A stretch of 64,000 bases of DNA from Pacificimonas flava (GCF_000342165.1 NZ_AMRV01000008.1:1-64000); one strand, 5' to 3'; counted from the stretch's first letter, positions 43,277 through 53,954 are shown. Made by a program: numbers and translations. Notes: generated from the sequence alone by a model not told the origin.

Positions 43277-44326
43277 TTAGCCGAGCAGATCCTGCTCCAG
43301 CTTCTTCGCCATTTCCTCGATATTCTCCGGCGGCCAGCCCGGCAGATCCATGCCGAGACGCAGACCCATGGAGGAGAGGACTTCCTTGATCTCGTTCAGC
43401 GACTTGCGGCCGAAGTTCGGCGTGCGAAGCATTTCGGCTTCCGACTTCTGCACCAGATCGCCGATGTAGATGATGTTGTCGTTCTTTAGGCAGTTCGCCG
43501 AACGGACGCTCAGCTCCAGTTCGTCCACCTTCTTCAGAAGGTAACGATTCATCTGTGCCTCGTCGTCTTCCTCGCCGGTCGTGGCGGCGGTCGACGGCGC
43601 GGCCTGGATGGCGCTCGGCTCCTCGAAGTTGATGAAGAGGGCAAGCTGATCCTGCAGGATGCGCGCCGCATAGGCGACAGCGTCGTCCGGCTTCACCGTT
43701 CCGTCCGTCTCGACCGTCAGGACCAGACGATCATAGTCGAGCTCCTGCCCGACGCGGGCATGTTCAACCTTGTACGACACCTGGCGGACCGGCGAGTAGA
43801 GCGAGTCGACCGGAATAAGACCGATGGGCGCATCGGCGGCGCGATTGCCCGCAGCAGCGCGGTAGCCCTTTCCGGCATCCGCCGTCAGCTCGAGATTCAG
43901 GCTGGCGCCGTCGTCGAGGTGACAGATCACATGCTCCGGATTCATGATCTCCATGTCGCCGGAGACGCGGATCTGCCCGGCAGTGACTTCGCCCGGCCCC
44001 GTTGCGGAAAGCTGAAGCCGCTTCTGCTCCTCGCCTTCCATGCGAAGGGCGATCTGCTTGACGTTGAGGACGATGTCCGTGACGTCCTCGCGCACACCCG
44101 GCAGGGACGAGAACTCATGCAGGGCGCCATCGAGCTTGATGGACGTGATTGCCGCACCCTGCAGCGAGGAGAGGAGGACCCGGCGCAGCGCGTTGCCGAG
44201 CGTCAGGCCAAAACCACGCTCGAGCGGTTCGGCGACGAATGTCGCCTTCTTGCGGCCGTCGGTCGACTTGGTCTCCAGGGCGGTGGGCTTGGTAAGTTCC
44301 TGCCAGTTCTTTGCGTTGACTGCCAT
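43277..44326 (-). CDS. rpoA: DNA-directed RNA polymerase subunit alpha
   Basis: This 349-residue subunit nucleates RNA polymerase assembly and binds UP elements and activators. The N-terminal dimerisation domain shows [16 protein letters not shown]; the C-terminal domain shows [17 protein letters not shown] and [12 protein letters not shown]. The tail after that domain is slightly longer than in E. coli. The gene sits between rpsK and rplQ, with gaps of about 100 bases on each side. Confidence 0.98.
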   Translation of the reverse strand: MAVNAKNWQELTKPTALETKSTDGRKKATFVAEPLERGFGLTLGNALRRVLLSSLQGAAITSIKLDGALHEFSSLPGVREDVTDIVLNVKQIALRMEGEEQKRLQLSATGPGEVTAGQIRVSGDMEIMNPEHVICHLDDGASLNLELTADAGKGYRAAAGNRAADAPIGLIPVDSLYSPVRQVSYKVEHARVGQELDYDRLVLTVETDGTVKPDDAVAYAARILQDQLALFINFEEPSAIQAAPSTAATTGEEDDEAQMNRYLLKKVDELELSVRSANCLKNDNIIYIGDLVQKSEAEMLRTPNFGRKSLNEIKEVLSSMGLRLGMDLPGWPPENIEEMAKKLEQDLLG

Positions 44327-44431
44327 TTAGTCCTGTTCCCTTCGGGAGAAATGTTCATGCCGGTCGGGGCGGAGAGCCGCCCCGGACCGGTGGGCACCGC
44401 GCGGCAGGCGTCCCTGCCGCCCGGCGGCGGA

Positions 44432-44821
44432 TCAGACGCGGCGGCGCTTCGGCGGACGCACGCCATTGTGCGGGATCGGCGTCACGTCGCGAATCGCGGT
44501 GATCGTGAAGCCGACGGCACTGAGGGCGCGCAGGGCCGATTCGCGGCCCGAACCGGGACCACGCACCTCGACCTCGAGGGTGCGGACACCGTGTTCCTGG
44601 GCCTTGCGACCCGCATCTTCGGCGGCGACCTGGGCGGCATAGGGCGTCGACTTGCGGCTACCCTTGAAGCCCATCATCCCGGCGGAGGACCAGCTGATCG
44701 CGTTGCCCTGGGCGTCGGTGATGGTCACCATGGTGTTATTAAAGCTGGCGTTCACGTGCGCGACGCCAGAGGTGATGTTCTTGCGTTCGCGGCGGCGAAT
44801 ACGCTGCGGTTCTCTTGCCAT
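44432..44821 (-). CDS. rpsK: 30S ribosomal protein S11
   Basis: S11 (129 residues) lies in the platform of the small subunit. [14 protein letters not shown], the segment [14 protein letters not shown] and the C-terminal [12 protein letters not shown] are diagnostic. It begins with ATG 12 bases after rpsM. Confidence 0.98.
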   Translation of the reverse strand: MAREPQRIRRRERKNITSGVAHVNASFNNTMVTITDAQGNAISWSSAGMMGFKGSRKSTPYAAQVAAEDAGRKAQEHGVRTLEVEVRGPGSGRESALRALSAVGFTITAIRDVTPIPHNGVRPPKRRRV

Positions 44822-44833
44822 GAAGCTGGACCC

Positions 44834-45202
44834 TTACTTCTTCTTGCCGGCGATCGGCTTCGCCTTGCCCTTGCGGGTACGGGCGTTGGTGTGCGTGCGC
44901 TGACCGCGAACCGGAAGGCCGCGGCGGTGGCGCAGACCGCGATAGGAGGCAAGGTCCATCAGACGCTTGATATTGATCGAACGCTCACGGCGAAGGTCAC
45001 CCTCAACCATGTAGTCGGTATCGATCATCTCGCGGATCTTGATGACTTCCTGATCGGTCAGGTCCTGGACGCGGCGCTCGCGCGAAATGTCCAGCTTCTT
45101 GACGATATCGAGCGCACTGGTGCGACCGATACCATGAATGTAGGTCAGGGCAATCTCGACGCGCTTATTCGTCGGGATGTTGACGCCCGCAATACGTGCC
45201 AC
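44834..45202 (-). CDS. rpsM: 30S ribosomal protein S13
   Basis: S13 (122 residues) forms the head of the small subunit and contacts t[23 protein letters not shown] opens it, and [16 protein letters not shown] ends the conserved part. The start is GTG at 45202, with GAGGAG nine bases upstream. No rpmJ or infA gene lies between adk and rpsM. Confidence 0.97.
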   Translation of the reverse strand: MARIAGVNIPTNKRVEIALTYIHGIGRTSALDIVKKLDISRERRVQDLTDQEVIKIREMIDTDYMVEGDLRRERSINIKRLMDLASYRGLRHRRGLPVRGQRTHTNARTRKGKAKPIAGKKK

Positions 45203-45559
45203 TTGGTGTATCTCCTCAGCTCCACAGCCCGCGTGGGCGCGCGGCCTATCTCACAGCATTGCACCGGCATGGGCGATGGCCCGGCCGGCGCCGATGATTT
45301 GGTTTTGATTCCGGATTGCTCGGAAGCAGGCGAGATAGGGGCGGGACGGAGCGAAGTCAAGCGATCCGCCGGGCGATTCTCGTCAAAATCGGATTATAGT
45401 TCCCAATGACCAATCCGACGCCCTGATTCTAGCAGGAAAGAGCGTCAGCGAAAAGACCCGGTCCGGCCGGCGCCCCACGAAGCGCGCCTTCCAGCTCCGG
45501 CTGCGGACCGACACGAAGCGGCGCGACCGCGGCCTCTCCCTGGATCTAGGGGTGCCGGA
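45203..45559 (-). promoter_or_regulatory. Gene-free spacer upstream of rpsM with a possible promoter
   Basis: No gene is seen in these 357 bases. On the minus strand a perfect TATAAT occurs at 45393-45398, about 190 bases before the rpsM start, and a TAGAAT lies further upstream. Neither has a convincing -35 box at standard spacing. A separate promoter for the alpha cluster would make sense after the long gap from adk, but this is only inferred. Confidence 0.4.
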
Positions 45560-46213
45560 TCAATTCGCTCCGTCGAGAATGAGCAGAATCGCCTGATGGA
45601 CATCCTCCATCGCAGCCATGCCGTCCACGCGGCTGACCATGCCCCGCGCCTCATAGAAGGGCAGGATCGGCGCCGTCTTCTGATTATATTCATCCAGGCG
45701 TGTGCGCACGGTCTCGGCATTGTCGTCGGGACGGCGCTTGAACGCGTCCGCGCCGCACACGTCGCATTTGCCGTGGACCTTCGGCAGCTTGTACCGGTCG
45801 TGATAGCCCTCCCCGCAATTGGAGCAGGTGAAGCGGCCGGTTACTCGGTCGACAAGAGCTTCGACATCGATCTCCAGCTCGATGACGTGGTCGAGCTGCA
45901 TGCGCTTGTCGGCAAGCATCTCCTCCAGCATCTCGGCCTGGCGCTGCGTGCGCGGAAATCCATCGAGGATGAAGCCCCCGCGCGCGTCGTCGGCGTCCAG
46001 ACGTTCGGCGATGATGTCGGCCACGATCTGGTCCGACACCAGTTCGCCCGCCTCCATCACGGCCTTCGCCTTCAAACCGACGGGCGTTTCCGCCTTCACT
46101 GCGGCGCGTAGCATGTCGCCGGTGGAAAGCTGAACCATGCCGCGATCCCGCTCGAGAAGCGCGGCCTGCGTCCCCTTGCCTGCGCCCGGCGGGCCCAGCA
46201 GAATGATGTTCAC
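45560..46213 (-). CDS. adk: Adenylate kinase
   Basis: Adk (217 residues) balances ATP, ADP and AMP. GPPGAGKGTQ is the P-loop and DGFPRT the AMP/ATP-site motif. The LID is the long zinc-binding type, with CSNCGEGYHD and CDVCG supplying four cysteines. The start is GTG, overlapping the secY stop by four bases, so the two genes are translationally coupled. Confidence 0.97.
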   Translation of the reverse strand: MNIILLGPPGAGKGTQAALLERDRGMVQLSTGDMLRAAVKAETPVGLKAKAVMEAGELVSDQIVADIIAERLDADDARGGFILDGFPRTQRQAEMLEEMLADKRMQLDHVIELEIDVEALVDRVTGRFTCSNCGEGYHDRYKLPKVHGKCDVCGADAFKRRPDDNAETVRTRLDEYNQKTAPILPFYEARGMVSRVDGMAAMEDVHQAILLILDGAN

Positions 46214-47598
46214 CGGCGCTTACCCCTTAGCTTCGCCTTCTTGATGAGGCCCTCATACTGGTGGGCTAGCAGGTGCGACTGAATCTGCGCAACCGTGTCC
46301 ATAGTGACATTTACCACAATGAGGAGGCTGGTACCGCCGAACATCAGCGCAATGCCCAGGCTGCCCATGACCGCTTCGGGGATAAGGCAGATCAGCACCA
46401 GATAGGCGGCGCCTACAAAGGTGATCCGGTCGAGTACGAAGCTGAGATACTCCGACGTGCGCTGGCCCGGCCGAATGCCCGGGATAAAGCCGCCCTGCCG
46501 CTTCAGATTGTCGGCGGTGTCGTCCGGATTGAAGACGACCGCGGTGTAGAAGAAGCAGAAGAACGCAATGCCCGCGCCGTAGAGGAACATGTAAAGCGGC
46601 GTTCCGTGCTGCAGCGCCGCCGTGAGACCCAGCATGAAATCGTTGAACGCACCACCGCCGCTCGTCACGGGCTGCCCCGGCGCGGCCGCCGCGCCCTGCC
46701 CGGAGAACTGCGCCACGGTCAGCGGCATCAGCAGGATCGATGAGGCGAAGATCGGCGGTATGACGCCGGCGGTGTTCAGCTTCAGCGGAAGGTGCGAGCT
46801 TTCGCCCTGCGCCGGACGATTCCGTGCCACCTGACGCTTCGGGTACTGGATCAGGACCCGCCGCTGGGCGCGCTCCATGAAGCAGATGAACGCGATCGTG
46901 GCGAGCGCGCCCACGACGATCAGGATCACCGTGAAATCGCCGATGGCGCCGGTCCGGTTCTGCTCGAAGATGCCGACGAACGCACCTGGCAACGTGGCGA
47001 CGATGCCGGCCATGATGATCAGCGAGATGCCGTTGCCGACGCCACGCGCGGTGATCTGCTCGCCCAGCCACATCAGGAACATCGTGCCGCCGAGGAGCGT
47101 GATCATGGTGGTGATGCGGAAGAACCAACCCGGATCGATGACGGCGGACGAGGTGCCGCCCCAGCCCTCCAGGCCGACGGCGATACCGTAGCCCTGGAAC
47201 AGGGTGAGCGCCACCGTGCCCATGCGGGTATATTGATTGATCTTCTTGCGGCCGGTCTCGCCCTCCTTCTTCAGCTGAGCGAGGCTCGGCGAAAGGGATG
47301 TCATCAACTGCACGATGATGGAGGCGGTGATATACGGCATGATGTTGAGCGCGACGATCGACATGCGCTCCAGACCGCCGCCCGAAAACATGTTGATATA
47401 GTCGAGGACGCCGCCGCGCGTCTGGTTGAACAGCAGCTCAAGCTGCACCGGGTCGATGCCCGGCAAGGGCACGAAGGTGCAGAGCCTGTAAACGATAAGC
47501 GCGCCGATGGTGAACCACAGACGCTTCTTTAGATCGGAGGCTTTGGAAAAGGACGACCAGTTCAGACCGGCCGCCACCTGATTGGCTGCTGATGCCAT
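46210..47598 (-). CDS. secY: Preprotein translocase subunit SecY
   Basis: SecY (462 residues) forms the protein-conducting channel of the inner membrane, with ten predicted membrane helices. LLFNQTRGG and the cytosolic loop GETGRKKINQYTRMG near the second helix are conserved. The position after rplO and before adk is the classical spc-cluster order. The start is ATG. Confidence 0.97.
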   Translation of the reverse strand: MASAANQVAAGLNWSSFSKASDLKKRLWFTIGALIVYRLCTFVPLPGIDPVQLELLFNQTRGGVLDYINMFSGGGLERMSIVALNIMPYITASIIVQLMTSLSPSLAQLKKEGETGRKKINQYTRMGTVALTLFQGYGIAVGLEGWGGTSSAVIDPGWFFRITTMITLLGGTMFLMWLGEQITARGVGNGISLIIMAGIVATLPGAFVGIFEQNRTGAIGDFTVILIVVGALATIAFICFMERAQRRVLIQYPKRQVARNRPAQGESSHLPLKLNTAGVIPPIFASSILLMPLTVAQFSGQGAAAAPGQPVTSGGGAFNDFMLGLTAALQHGTPLYMFLYGAGIAFFCFFYTAVVFNPDDTADNLKRQGGFIPGIRPGQRTSEYLSFVLDRITFVGAAYLVLICLIPEAVMGSLGIALMFGGTSLLIVVNVTMDTVAQIQSHLLAHQYEGLIKKAKLRGKRR

Positions 47599-47679
47599 AA
47601 GTTTAACGCTTCCCGCTCATATCCACCCGGAGGAACATAGGGTGGCGGCACGGTGGCCGCCACTCCGTACCCGGCAGGA

Positions 47680-48165
47680 TTACGCGTCGGCCGCTTCGCG
47701 CTGCTTGGGACCGACGGTCTGCGTGACCTTGCCGCCGGCGGCCTCTACAGCCGCGAGCGCACCCTTGCTGGCCCGGGCAACGGTCAGTTCGACCTTCGCC
47801 TTCAATTCGCCCTTGGCGAGCAGGCTGACGCCGTCCTTGCCGCCGCGCACCAGGTTCGCCTTGCGCAGATCGTCTTCGCTGATCGCACCCGCCTCCAGCT
47901 TGCCGGCGTCGATCGCCTTTTGCAGCATGCCGAGGTTCAGTTCCGCATAGTCGCGGCCGAACGGATTGTTGAAGCCGCGCTTCGGAATCCGCATGTGAAG
48001 CGGCATCTGGCCGCCCTCGAAACCCTTGATGGCAACGCCGGAACGGGCCTTCTGACCCTTGTGGCCGCGGCCGCCGGTCTTGCCCTTGCCGCTGCCCTCG
48101 CCGCGGCCCACACGCATGCGGGACTTACGGGCACCGGGATTGTCCTTGAGATCGGAAATTTTCAT
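47680..48165 (-). CDS. rplO: 50S ribosomal protein L15
   Basis: L15 (161 residues) opens [20 protein letters not shown], followed by a glycine-rich [11 protein letters not shown] stretch that enters the large-subunit core. The ATG at 48165 is used; an in-frame start 17 codons upstream is not needed. Unusually, a strong hairpin and 200 bases of spacer lie before it. Confidence 0.96.
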   Translation of the reverse strand: MKISDLKDNPGARKSRMRVGRGEGSGKGKTGGRGHKGQKARSGVAIKGFEGGQMPLHMRIPKRGFNNPFGRDYAELNLGMLQKAIDAGKLEAGAISEDDLRKANLVRGGKDGVSLLAKGELKAKVELTVARASKGALAAVEAAGGKVTQTVGPKQREAADA

Positions 48166-48253
48166 GTCTTGCACTCGCTTTCGCTTTTGTTCGCGCTGAT
48201 AGGATCCCGCCGGCAAACCGACCCTGGGGCCGGACTTTCGTCATGGCAGGCAT

Positions 48254-48312
48254 GGGGGCGAATCCCCCGTGAATAAAGCTTCGCCCGGCGAATAGTCCGT
48301 TCGCCGGGCGAA
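48254..48312 (-). terminator. Strong hairpin(s) inside the spc cluster between rpmD and rplO
   Basis: A perfect 13-base stem pairs 48280-48292 (ttcgcccggcgaa) with 48300-48312 (ttcgccgggcgaa) around a seven-base loop. On the minus strand it is followed by GCTTTATTC, a weak U-tract. A second stem, ggggg/ccccc, lies at 48254-48268. It could attenuate or terminate transcription, or protect RNA ends, within the operon. Confidence 0.65.
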
Positions 48313-48367
48313 AGCCAAGTCCAATTTGCGATCCTACCGGGAAAACCCGGCCAGTCCGCGGGCCGGA

Positions 48368-48556
48368 TCAGTCCTCGATGATCTGCGCCAGGTGCGGCAC
48401 GCGGGCCACCATGCCGCGAACGGCAGGCGTGTCCTCGAGCTCGACCTCACGGTGCAGCTTGCCGAGGCCGAGGCCCGTCAGCACCTTGCGCTGATCCTTC
48501 GGACGGCGAATGGGTGAGCCCACCTGCCTGACCCTGATCGTCTGCTTCTTCGCCAT
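48368..48556 (-). CDS. rpmD: 50S ribosomal protein L30
   Basis: This small protein of 62 residues begins [19 protein letters not shown] and has the L30 pattern [19 protein letters not shown]. It lies six bases after rpsE and before the intra-operon hairpin. Confidence 0.95.
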   Translation of the reverse strand: MAKKQTIRVRQVGSPIRRPKDQRKVLTGLGLGKLHREVELEDTPAVRGMVARVPHLAQIIED

Positions 48557-48562
48557 CTGATC

Positions 48563-49342
48563 TTACTCCGTAACCGCTTCGGCTTCGGCTTCCACCGCGC
48601 CGGGCTGGATGTCGTCGCGGCGGGCAACCAGATCAGCGATCTTCTTGCCACGGCGCTGCGCCACCGTTTTCGGGCTGTACTGGTCGCCCAGCGCCTCGAA
48701 GGTTGCGCGGATCATGTTGTACGGGTTCGACGTTCCGACCGACTTCGTGACGACGTCGGCAACGCCGAGGCTTTCGAACACGGCGCGCATCGGACCGCCG
48801 GCAATGATGCCGGTACCCTGCGGGGCGGAGCGGACGTGCACCTTGCCGGCGCCAAAGCGGCCATAGCCGTCATGGTGCAGCGTGCGCCCATCGCGCAGCG
48901 GAACGCGGACCATGGCCTTCTTGGCCGCCGCCGTCGCCTTGTTGATCGCCTCCGGCACTTCGCGCGCCTTGCCGTGACCGAAACCGACGCGGCCCTTGCC
49001 GTCACCGACGACGACGAGCGCGGCGAAGCCGAAGCGCTTACCGCCCTTTACCGTCTTGGAGACGCGGTTGATGTGAACCAGCTTCTCGATCAGCTCTTCA
49101 CCGGTCTCCGCATCGCGATTGTCGCGGCCGCGGCCACGGCCACCGCCGCGATTGTCGCGGCCGCCACGACCGCCGCCGGGGCCACCACGCCCACGTCCGC
49201 CGCCGGGGCCGCCACGACCGCCGCCTGGTCCGCGACGTCCGTCATGCTCGGACGGGCCGCCCTGCGGATGTTCGGCTGCCGGCGGGGCAGCGTTCGGCGT
49301 CGGCTCGCTCGCCGTGGGTGCCGGGGTCTGTTCGTCAGCCAT
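48563..49342 (-). CDS. rpsE: 30S ribosomal protein S5 with Arg/Gly-rich N-terminal extension
   Basis: The S5 core begins near residue 82 ([20 protein letters not shown]) and is normal, including [13 protein letters not shown] and the [16 protein letters not shown] segment. At 259 residues the protein is about 90 longer than E. coli S5. The extra N terminus is Pro/Ala-rich (residues 1-35) and then an RGG-like tract of Gly, Arg, Pro, Asn and Asp (36-76). Ribosomal function of the core is certain; the tail resembles RNA-binding RGG boxes but its role is unknown. Confidence 0.96.
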   Translation of the reverse strand: MADEQTPAPTASEPTPNAAPPAAEHPQGGPSEHDGRRGPGGGRGGPGGGRGRGGPGGGRGGRDNRGGGRGRGRDNRDAETGEELIEKLVHINRVSKTVKGGKRFGFAALVVVGDGKGRVGFGHGKAREVPEAINKATAAAKKAMVRVPLRDGRTLHHDGYGRFGAGKVHVRSAPQGTGIIAGGPMRAVFESLGVADVVTKSVGTSNPYNMIRATFEALGDQYSPKTVAQRRGKKIADLVARRDDIQPGAVEAEAEAVTE

Positions 49343-49699
49343 TTAAAACTCCAGTCCGCCGTCGCGCGCGGCATCCGCCAGCGCCTTCACACGGCCGTGA
49401 AAGATGAATCCGCCGCGATCGAACACGACCTTTTCGATACCAGCTTCTTTGGCGCGCTCGGCAATACGCTTGCCGACTTCGGTCGCTGCTGCGACGGTCG
49501 CGCCGCCGTCCTTCCGGGCGTCCTTCTCGAGCGTCGAGGCGGAGGCGACGGTGCCACCTGCCGTATCGTCGATGATCTGGGCATAGATATGCTTCGAAGT
49601 GCGATGCACGGAAAGCCGCGGACGTACGCCCGATTTCGCCTTCAGGGCGCTGCGCACGCGCCGGCGACGCCGCGCGAATGGGGTCAGCTTCTCTTTCAT
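49343..49699 (-). CDS. rplR: 50S ribosomal protein L18
   Basis: L18 (118 residues) binds 5S r[23 protein letters not shown] and the C-terminal [15 protein letters not shown] are conserved. It ends directly at the rpsE start and begins three bases after rplF. Confidence 0.96.
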   Translation of the reverse strand: MKEKLTPFARRRRRVRSALKAKSGVRPRLSVHRTSKHIYAQIIDDTAGGTVASASTLEKDARKDGGATVAAATEVGKRIAERAKEAGIEKVVFDRGGFIFHGRVKALADAARDGGLEF

Positions 49700-49701
49700 G
49701 G

Positions 49702-50229
49702 CTACTTCTTCTTGCCTTCCTTGCGGTACACATATTCGCCGCGATACTTGATGCCCTTGCCCTTATAGGGTTCCGGCTTGCGCCAGCGGCGGATCTCGGC
49801 GGCAACCTGGCCGACCTGCTGCTTATCGATGCCCGAAACCTCGACCGTCGTGTTGTCGGGCGTCTTGATCTCGATCCCCTCGGGAATATCGAAATCGATA
49901 TCGTGCGAGTAACCGAGCTGCAGCTTCAGCGTCTTGCCCTGCGACTGCGCACGATAACCGACACCGGAAATCTCCAGCGTCTTCGTGAAGCCTTCGCTGA
50001 CACCCGTCACCAGGTTCTGCACCAACGTGCGCTGCATGCCCCAGAAGGGACGCGCCTTCGCCGTCTGCGGGTTCACCGCAATCTCGCCGTCCGCGATCTT
50101 GTATTCGATCTCATCGCGAACCGGCATGGACAGCTCGCCCTTCGGTCCCTTCACGGAGAGCGTCTCGCCGCTAAGGGTCGCCGTGACGCCATCAGGCATC
50201 GCCACCGGCCTTTTTCCAATGCGTGACAT
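49702..50229 (-). CDS. rplF: 50S ribosomal protein L6
   Basis: L6 (175 residues) lies near the factor-binding centre. [15 protein letters not shown] opens it, and [20 protein letters not shown] near the end is the family signature. Confidence 0.97.
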   Translation of the reverse strand: MSRIGKRPVAMPDGVTATLSGETLSVKGPKGELSMPVRDEIEYKIADGEIAVNPQTAKARPFWGMQRTLVQNLVTGVSEGFTKTLEISGVGYRAQSQGKTLKLQLGYSHDIDFDIPEGIEIKTPDNTTVEVSGIDKQQVGQVAAEIRRWRKPEPYKGKGIKYRGEYVYRKEGKKK

Positions 50230-50243
50230 GTTTCGCTATCCCC

Positions 50244-50645
50244 TTAGAAGACCTGGCAGAGCACTTCGCCGCCGACATTCTGCTCGCGCGCCTCGGCGTC
50301 CGACAGAACGCCCTTCGGCGTCGAAACGATGGTGATACCCAGGCCGGAGCGCACCTTCGGCAGTTCCTGAGCGCCGGAATAGACGCGCAGACCCGGCTTC
50401 GAAACGCGCTGCAGATACTGGATGGCCGGCTGGCCCTCGAAGTACTTCAGCTCGATACGGGTGAAGGCCTTCTTCGCGTCGCCGACATCCTCGTCGCGAA
50501 AGCCGCGAATATAGCCTTCGCGCTCCAGCACGGAGAGAACGTTCTTGCGAAGCTTCGACGTCGGAGTGACGATCGAATCCTTCTTGGCCTGCTGGCCGTT
50601 GCGGATGCGGGTAAGCAGGTCCGCGAGCGGATCGGTCATAGACAT
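50244..50645 (-). CDS. rpsH: 30S ribosomal protein S8
   Basis: S8 (133 residues) binds helix 21 of 16S rRNA and in E. coli represses the spc operon. [19 protein letters not shown] and the C-terminal [17 protein letters not shown] are diagnostic. An ATG two codons downstream of the chosen start is also possible. Confidence 0.97.
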   Translation of the reverse strand: MSMTDPLADLLTRIRNGQQAKKDSIVTPTSKLRKNVLSVLEREGYIRGFRDEDVGDAKKAFTRIELKYFEGQPAIQYLQRVSKPGLRVYSGAQELPKVRSGLGITIVSTPKGVLSDAEAREQNVGGEVLCQVF

Positions 50646-50661
50646 ATGCTCTGTCCCTTCC

Positions 50662-50967
50662 TTACCAGCTGGACTTCGTGACGCCGGGGATCAGGCCCTT
50701 GTTGGCCAGTTCCCGAAGCATGATGCGCGACAGACCGAAGCGGCGATAATAGCCGCGGCTGCGGCCAGTAAGCTCGCAGCGGTTGCGAACGCGCGTCGGG
50801 TTTGCATTCCGGGGAATTTCCGCCATTTTCAGGCGAGCCATCAGACGCTCGTCGTCATCCTTCGACGTGTCTTCGGCCACAGCCTTCAGACGGGCATACT
50901 GCCCCGCATATTTCTTGACGAGACGCTTGCGCTTCTCGTTCTTGTTCACCGAACTCAGTTTCGCCAT
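50662..50967 (-). CDS. rpsN: 30S ribosomal protein S14 (zinc-independent type)
   Basis: At 101 residues this is the long S14 form without the four-cysteine zinc motif. [21 protein letters not shown] is the conserved core. It lies between rplE and rpsH, the usual position. Confidence 0.97.
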   Translation of the reverse strand: MAKLSSVNKNEKRKRLVKKYAGQYARLKAVAEDTSKDDDERLMARLKMAEIPRNANPTRVRNRCELTGRSRGYYRRFGLSRIMLRELANKGLIPGVTKSSW

Positions 50968-50999
50968 GACTTAAGTTCTCTTTCCTTTCAGGACCGCCC

Positions 51000-51581
51000 T
51001 CAGGCCGCCTTCTGCTCGTCGCCGTCTTCACGGATGAAGGGCATGTTCAGATGGCGCAGCAGCGCCCGGCCTTCATCGTCCGTCTTGGCGGTCGTCGTGA
51101 TGATCACATCCATGCCGCGCACTTCGTCGACCTGGTCGTAGTTGATCTCCGGGAACACGATCTGCTCCTTGATGCCCATGGCATAATTGCCGCGGCCATC
51201 GAAGCTCTTCGGGTTCACGCCGCGAAAGTCGCGGATACGCGGCATGGCAATGTTCACCAGCCGGTCCAGGAATTCCCACATGCGCTGACCACGCAGCGTC
51301 ACCTTGACGCCGATCGGATTGCCTTCGCGCAGCTTGAAGCCCGCGATGGACTTCTTCGCCTTGGTGACCACCGGCTTCTGGCCGGCGATCCGGGTCATTT
51401 CCGCCACCGCGTTGTTCAGGTGCTTCTTGTCGTCGACCGCCTTGCCGACGCCCATGTTCAGCACGATCTTTTCGATCCGCGGCGTCTGCATCTCGTTCCG
51501 GTAACCGAACTCTTCCTTGAGAGCGTTACGGACCGTGTCCTCATAGACCGTCTGCAGGCGCGGTTTGTAATTCTCAGCCAT
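51000..51581 (-). CDS. rplE: 50S ribosomal protein L5
   Basis: L5 (193 residues) contacts 5S rRNA and P-site t[16 protein letters not shown] and the [20 protein letters not shown] segment are characteristic. The ATG at 51581 overlaps the end of rplX by eight bases; the longer open frame runs antisense-like into rplX. Confidence 0.97.
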   Translation of the reverse strand: MAENYKPRLQTVYEDTVRNALKEEFGYRNEMQTPRIEKIVLNMGVGKAVDDKKHLNNAVAEMTRIAGQKPVVTKAKKSIAGFKLREGNPIGVKVTLRGQRMWEFLDRLVNIAMPRIRDFRGVNPKSFDGRGNYAMGIKEQIVFPEINYDQVDEVRGMDVIITTTAKTDDEGRALLRHLNMPFIREDGDEQKAA

Positions 51582-51894
51582 TGATGACCTCGCCACTCTT
51601 CTTGGCGACGCGCACCTTCTTGCCGTCGCGGATTTCGAAGCCCACGCGCGTCGGCTTGCCGGTCTTCGGATCCTCGAGGGCAACCTTGGAGATCGCCATT
51701 GGGGCCTCGAAGCGGTCCAGGCCGCCCTGCGGGTTCGCCTGCGTCGGCTTGCGGTGACGCGTCGCGACGTTGATGCCGCTGACGACCACCTTGCCGTCCC
51801 TGGGCAGAACCTGGGTCACGTCGCCGTGCTTGCCCTTGTCCTTGCCGCTGAGAACGACGACGCGGTCGCCCTTCTTGATCTTCGCGGATGCCAT
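51574..51894 (-). CDS. rplX: 50S ribosomal protein L24
   Basis: L24 (106 residues) carries the KOW motif, [19 protein letters not shown], and helps start 50S assembly. Its 3' end overlaps rplE, suggesting coupled translation. Confidence 0.97.
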   Translation of the reverse strand: MASAKIKKGDRVVVLSGKDKGKHGDVTQVLPRDGKVVVSGINVATRHRKPTQANPQGGLDRFEAPMAISKVALEDPKTGKPTRVGFEIRDGKKVRVAKKSGEVING

Positions 51895-51895
51895 T

Positions 51896-52264
51896 TTACA
51901 AAACCTCCGGCGCCAGGCTGATGATCTTCATCAGGCCCTTGGCACGCAGCTCGCGAGTGACCGGCCCGAAGATACGGGTGCCGACCGGCTCGGAATTGTT
52001 GTTGATCAGCACGGCCGCATTCGTGTCGAAGCGGATGACGCTGCCATCGGGACGGCGGATGTCCTTCGCCGTGCGAACGACGACGGCGCGGTGCACGTCG
52101 CCCTTCTTCACGCGGCCGCGCGGCTGCGCTTCCTTCACGGAAACGACGATGGTGTCGCCGACGCCGGCAAAGCGGCGCTTCGAGCCGCCCAGCACCTTGA
52201 TGCACTGAACACGCTTCGCACCGCTATTGTCGGCCACTTCCAGGTTGGACTGCATCTGGATCAT
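51896..52264 (-). CDS. rplN: 50S ribosomal protein L14
   Basis: L14 (122 residues) lies at the subunit interface. It starts [18 protein letters not shown], contains [11 protein letters not shown] and ends with [19 protein letters not shown], all conserved. Confidence 0.98.
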   Translation of the reverse strand: MIQMQSNLEVADNSGAKRVQCIKVLGGSKRRFAGVGDTIVVSVKEAQPRGRVKKGDVHRAVVVRTAKDIRRPDGSVIRFDTNAAVLINNNSEPVGTRIFGPVTRELRAKGLMKIISLAPEVL

Positions 52265-52265
52265 G

Positions 52266-52553
52266 TCAGTTCGCCCCTTCCGTGGTTACGCCGGTCGTCG
52301 CGGCAACATCGGCGTCCTTGCCGGCCTTGCCGATAACCCGCCAGGTCTTCGTCTTCGACATCGGCGCGCACTCCTCGATCCGGACCACGTCGCCGATGGA
52401 GAACTCATTGTTCTCATCATGCGCGTGATACTTCTTCGAGCGGCGGATGATCTTCCCATAGAGCGGGTGTTTCACCCGGCGCTCGATGAGGACGGTCACC
52501 GTCTTGTCGGTTTTGTCGGACACAACCGGTCCGGCCATGATGCGCTTCGGCAT
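52266..52553 (-). CDS. rpsQ: 30S ribosomal protein S17
   Basis: S17 (95 residues) shows [18 protein letters not shown] and [18 protein letters not shown] Thr/Ala-rich C-terminal tail of about 12 residues goes beyond the E. coli length. The ATG at 52553 replaces the longer open frame, which overlaps rpmC. Confidence 0.96.
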   Translation of the reverse strand: MPKRIMAGPVVSDKTDKTVTVLIERRVKHPLYGKIIRRSKKYHAHDENNEFSIGDVVRIEECAPMSKTKTWRVIGKAGKDADVAATTGVTTEGAN

Positions 52554-52557
52554 GCCC

Positions 52558-52764
52558 TTACCCTTCCGCCTGAGCGCGGCTGCGCTCGGTCTGCAACGTG
52601 CGGATCTGCGCGATGGTGCGGCGCACCTCGCGGACCCGGCTCGGCTTTTCAAGCTGACCGGTTGCCGACTGAAAGCGCAGGTTGAACTGCTCCTTCTTCA
52701 GCAGCGTCAGCTCCTCGTTGAGCTGATCGTCGGTCTTGCCCTTAAGATCCTCGATCTTGGCCAT
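52558..52764 (-). CDS. rpmC: 50S ribosomal protein L29
   Basis: L29 (68 residues) lies at the exit tunnel and helps dock SRP and trigger factor. [19 protein letters not shown] and [13 protein letters not shown] are typical. It starts with ATG overlapping the rplP stop by one base. Confidence 0.95.
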   Translation of the reverse strand: MAKIEDLKGKTDDQLNEELTLLKKEQFNLRFQSATGQLEKPSRVREVRRTIAQIRTLQTERSRAQAEG

Positions 52765-53189
52765 CAGTACTGCTCCATCTCGCCAAGGCGGCGCACAACC
52801 TTCGTGCGGATCGGCAGCTTGGCAGCGGCGCGCTCGAACGCGACCGAGGCCAGCGCCGGCGGCACGCCGTCCAATTCGAAAAGAATACGGCCCGGCTTCA
52901 CGCGCGCGGCCCAATATTCCGGCGAACCCTTACCCTTACCCATGCGGACTTCCGCGGGCTTCGAGCTGACGGGTACATCCGGGAAGATACGGATCCACAA
53001 GCGCCCCTGGCGCTTGATGTGACGAGTGATGGCGCGGCGCGCGCTCTCGATCTGGCGCGCGGTGATGCGCTCGGGTTCCATGGCCTTCAGCCCGATGGAG
53101 CCGAAGTTCAGTTCGGTCCCACCCTTGGCATTGCCATGGATGCGCCCCTTATGCGCCTTCCGGTATTTGGTGCGTTTCGGTTGCAGCAT
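52764..53189 (-). CDS. rplP: 50S ribosomal protein L16
   Basis: L16 (141 residues) sits by the A site. [19 protein letters not shown] and the [15 protein letters not shown] segment are diagnostic. It is 69 bases downstream of rpsC. Confidence 0.98.
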   Translation of the reverse strand: MLQPKRTKYRKAHKGRIHGNAKGGTELNFGSIGLKAMEPERITARQIESARRAITRHIKRQGRLWIRIFPDVPVSSKPAEVRMGKGKGSPEYWAARVKPGRILFELDGVPPALASVAFERAAAKLPIRTKVVRRLGEMEQY

Positions 53190-53258
53190 TTCACTAGCCT
53201 TCTGACAGGAAAAGAGGTCCTCGATCAGGCCGTACGCCGCGGTATGGTCCGTATGGAC

Positions 53259-53954
53259 TTACCGCGCCGGCCGGACCCCCGATGTCTGTGCGTCCATCAT
53301 GGCCTTTTCCTGGGCGAGCGGATCGTGCTCGAGGATCTCGCCCTTGAAAATCCAGACCTTCACACCGCAGACGCCGTACGCGGTGTGCGCCTCGGCCTCT
53401 GCATAATCGATATTCGCGCGCAGCGTGTGCAGCGGCACGCGGCCTTCACGGTACCATTCGACGCGCGCGATCTCCGCGCCGCCGAGACGGCCGCCGCAAG
53501 TGATACGGATGCCTTCCGCGCCCAGACGCAGCGCCGATTGCACGGCGCGCTTCATGGCGCGGCGGAACGCGATCCGGCGCTCCAGCTGATCGGCGACGGA
53601 CTGCGCAACAAGACGTGAGTCGACCTCCGGCTTGCGGATCTCGACGATGTTCAGCGACACGTCGCTGGTCGTCATCGCCGCGATCTTCTTACGCAGCTTA
53701 TCGATATCGGCGCCCTTCTTGCCGATGATCACGCCCGGGCGTGCGGCATAGACGCTGACGCGGCAAAGCTTGGCCGGACGCTCGATCACAACCTTCGAGA
53801 TCGCCGCCTGCGGCAGCGTCTTCATGATGAAGTTGCGGATCTTCAGATCCTCGACCAACTGCTTCGAATAGGCGCCGCCATCCGCGAACCAGCGGCTGTC
53901 CCAGGTGCGGTTGATCTGCAGGCGCAGCCCGACGGGGGAGCTTTTGTGACCCAT
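53259..53954 (-). CDS. rpsC: 30S ribosomal protein S3
   Basis: S3 (231 residues) forms part of the mRNA entry helicase. [20 protein letters not shown] opens it, the KH domain holds [17 protein letters not shown], and the C-terminal domain holds [18 protein letters not shown]. The ATG at 53954 is used rather than an in-frame codon in rplV. Confidence 0.98.
   Translation of the reverse strand: MGHKSSPVGLRLQINRTWDSRWFADGGAYSKQLVEDLKIRNFIMKTLPQAAISKVVIERPAKLCRVSVYAARPGVIIGKKGADIDKLRKKIAAMTTSDVSLNIVEIRKPEVDSRLVAQSVADQLERRIAFRRAMKRAVQSALRLGAEGIRITCGGRLGGAEIARVEWYREGRVPLHTLRANIDYAEAEAHTAYGVCGVKVWIFKGEILEHDPLAQEKAMMDAQTSGVRPAR

Noticed and set aside
43760-45409. A 549-codon plus-strand frame opposite rpoA, rpsK and rpsM
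   Set aside because: It runs through three certain genes and has no motif of its own.
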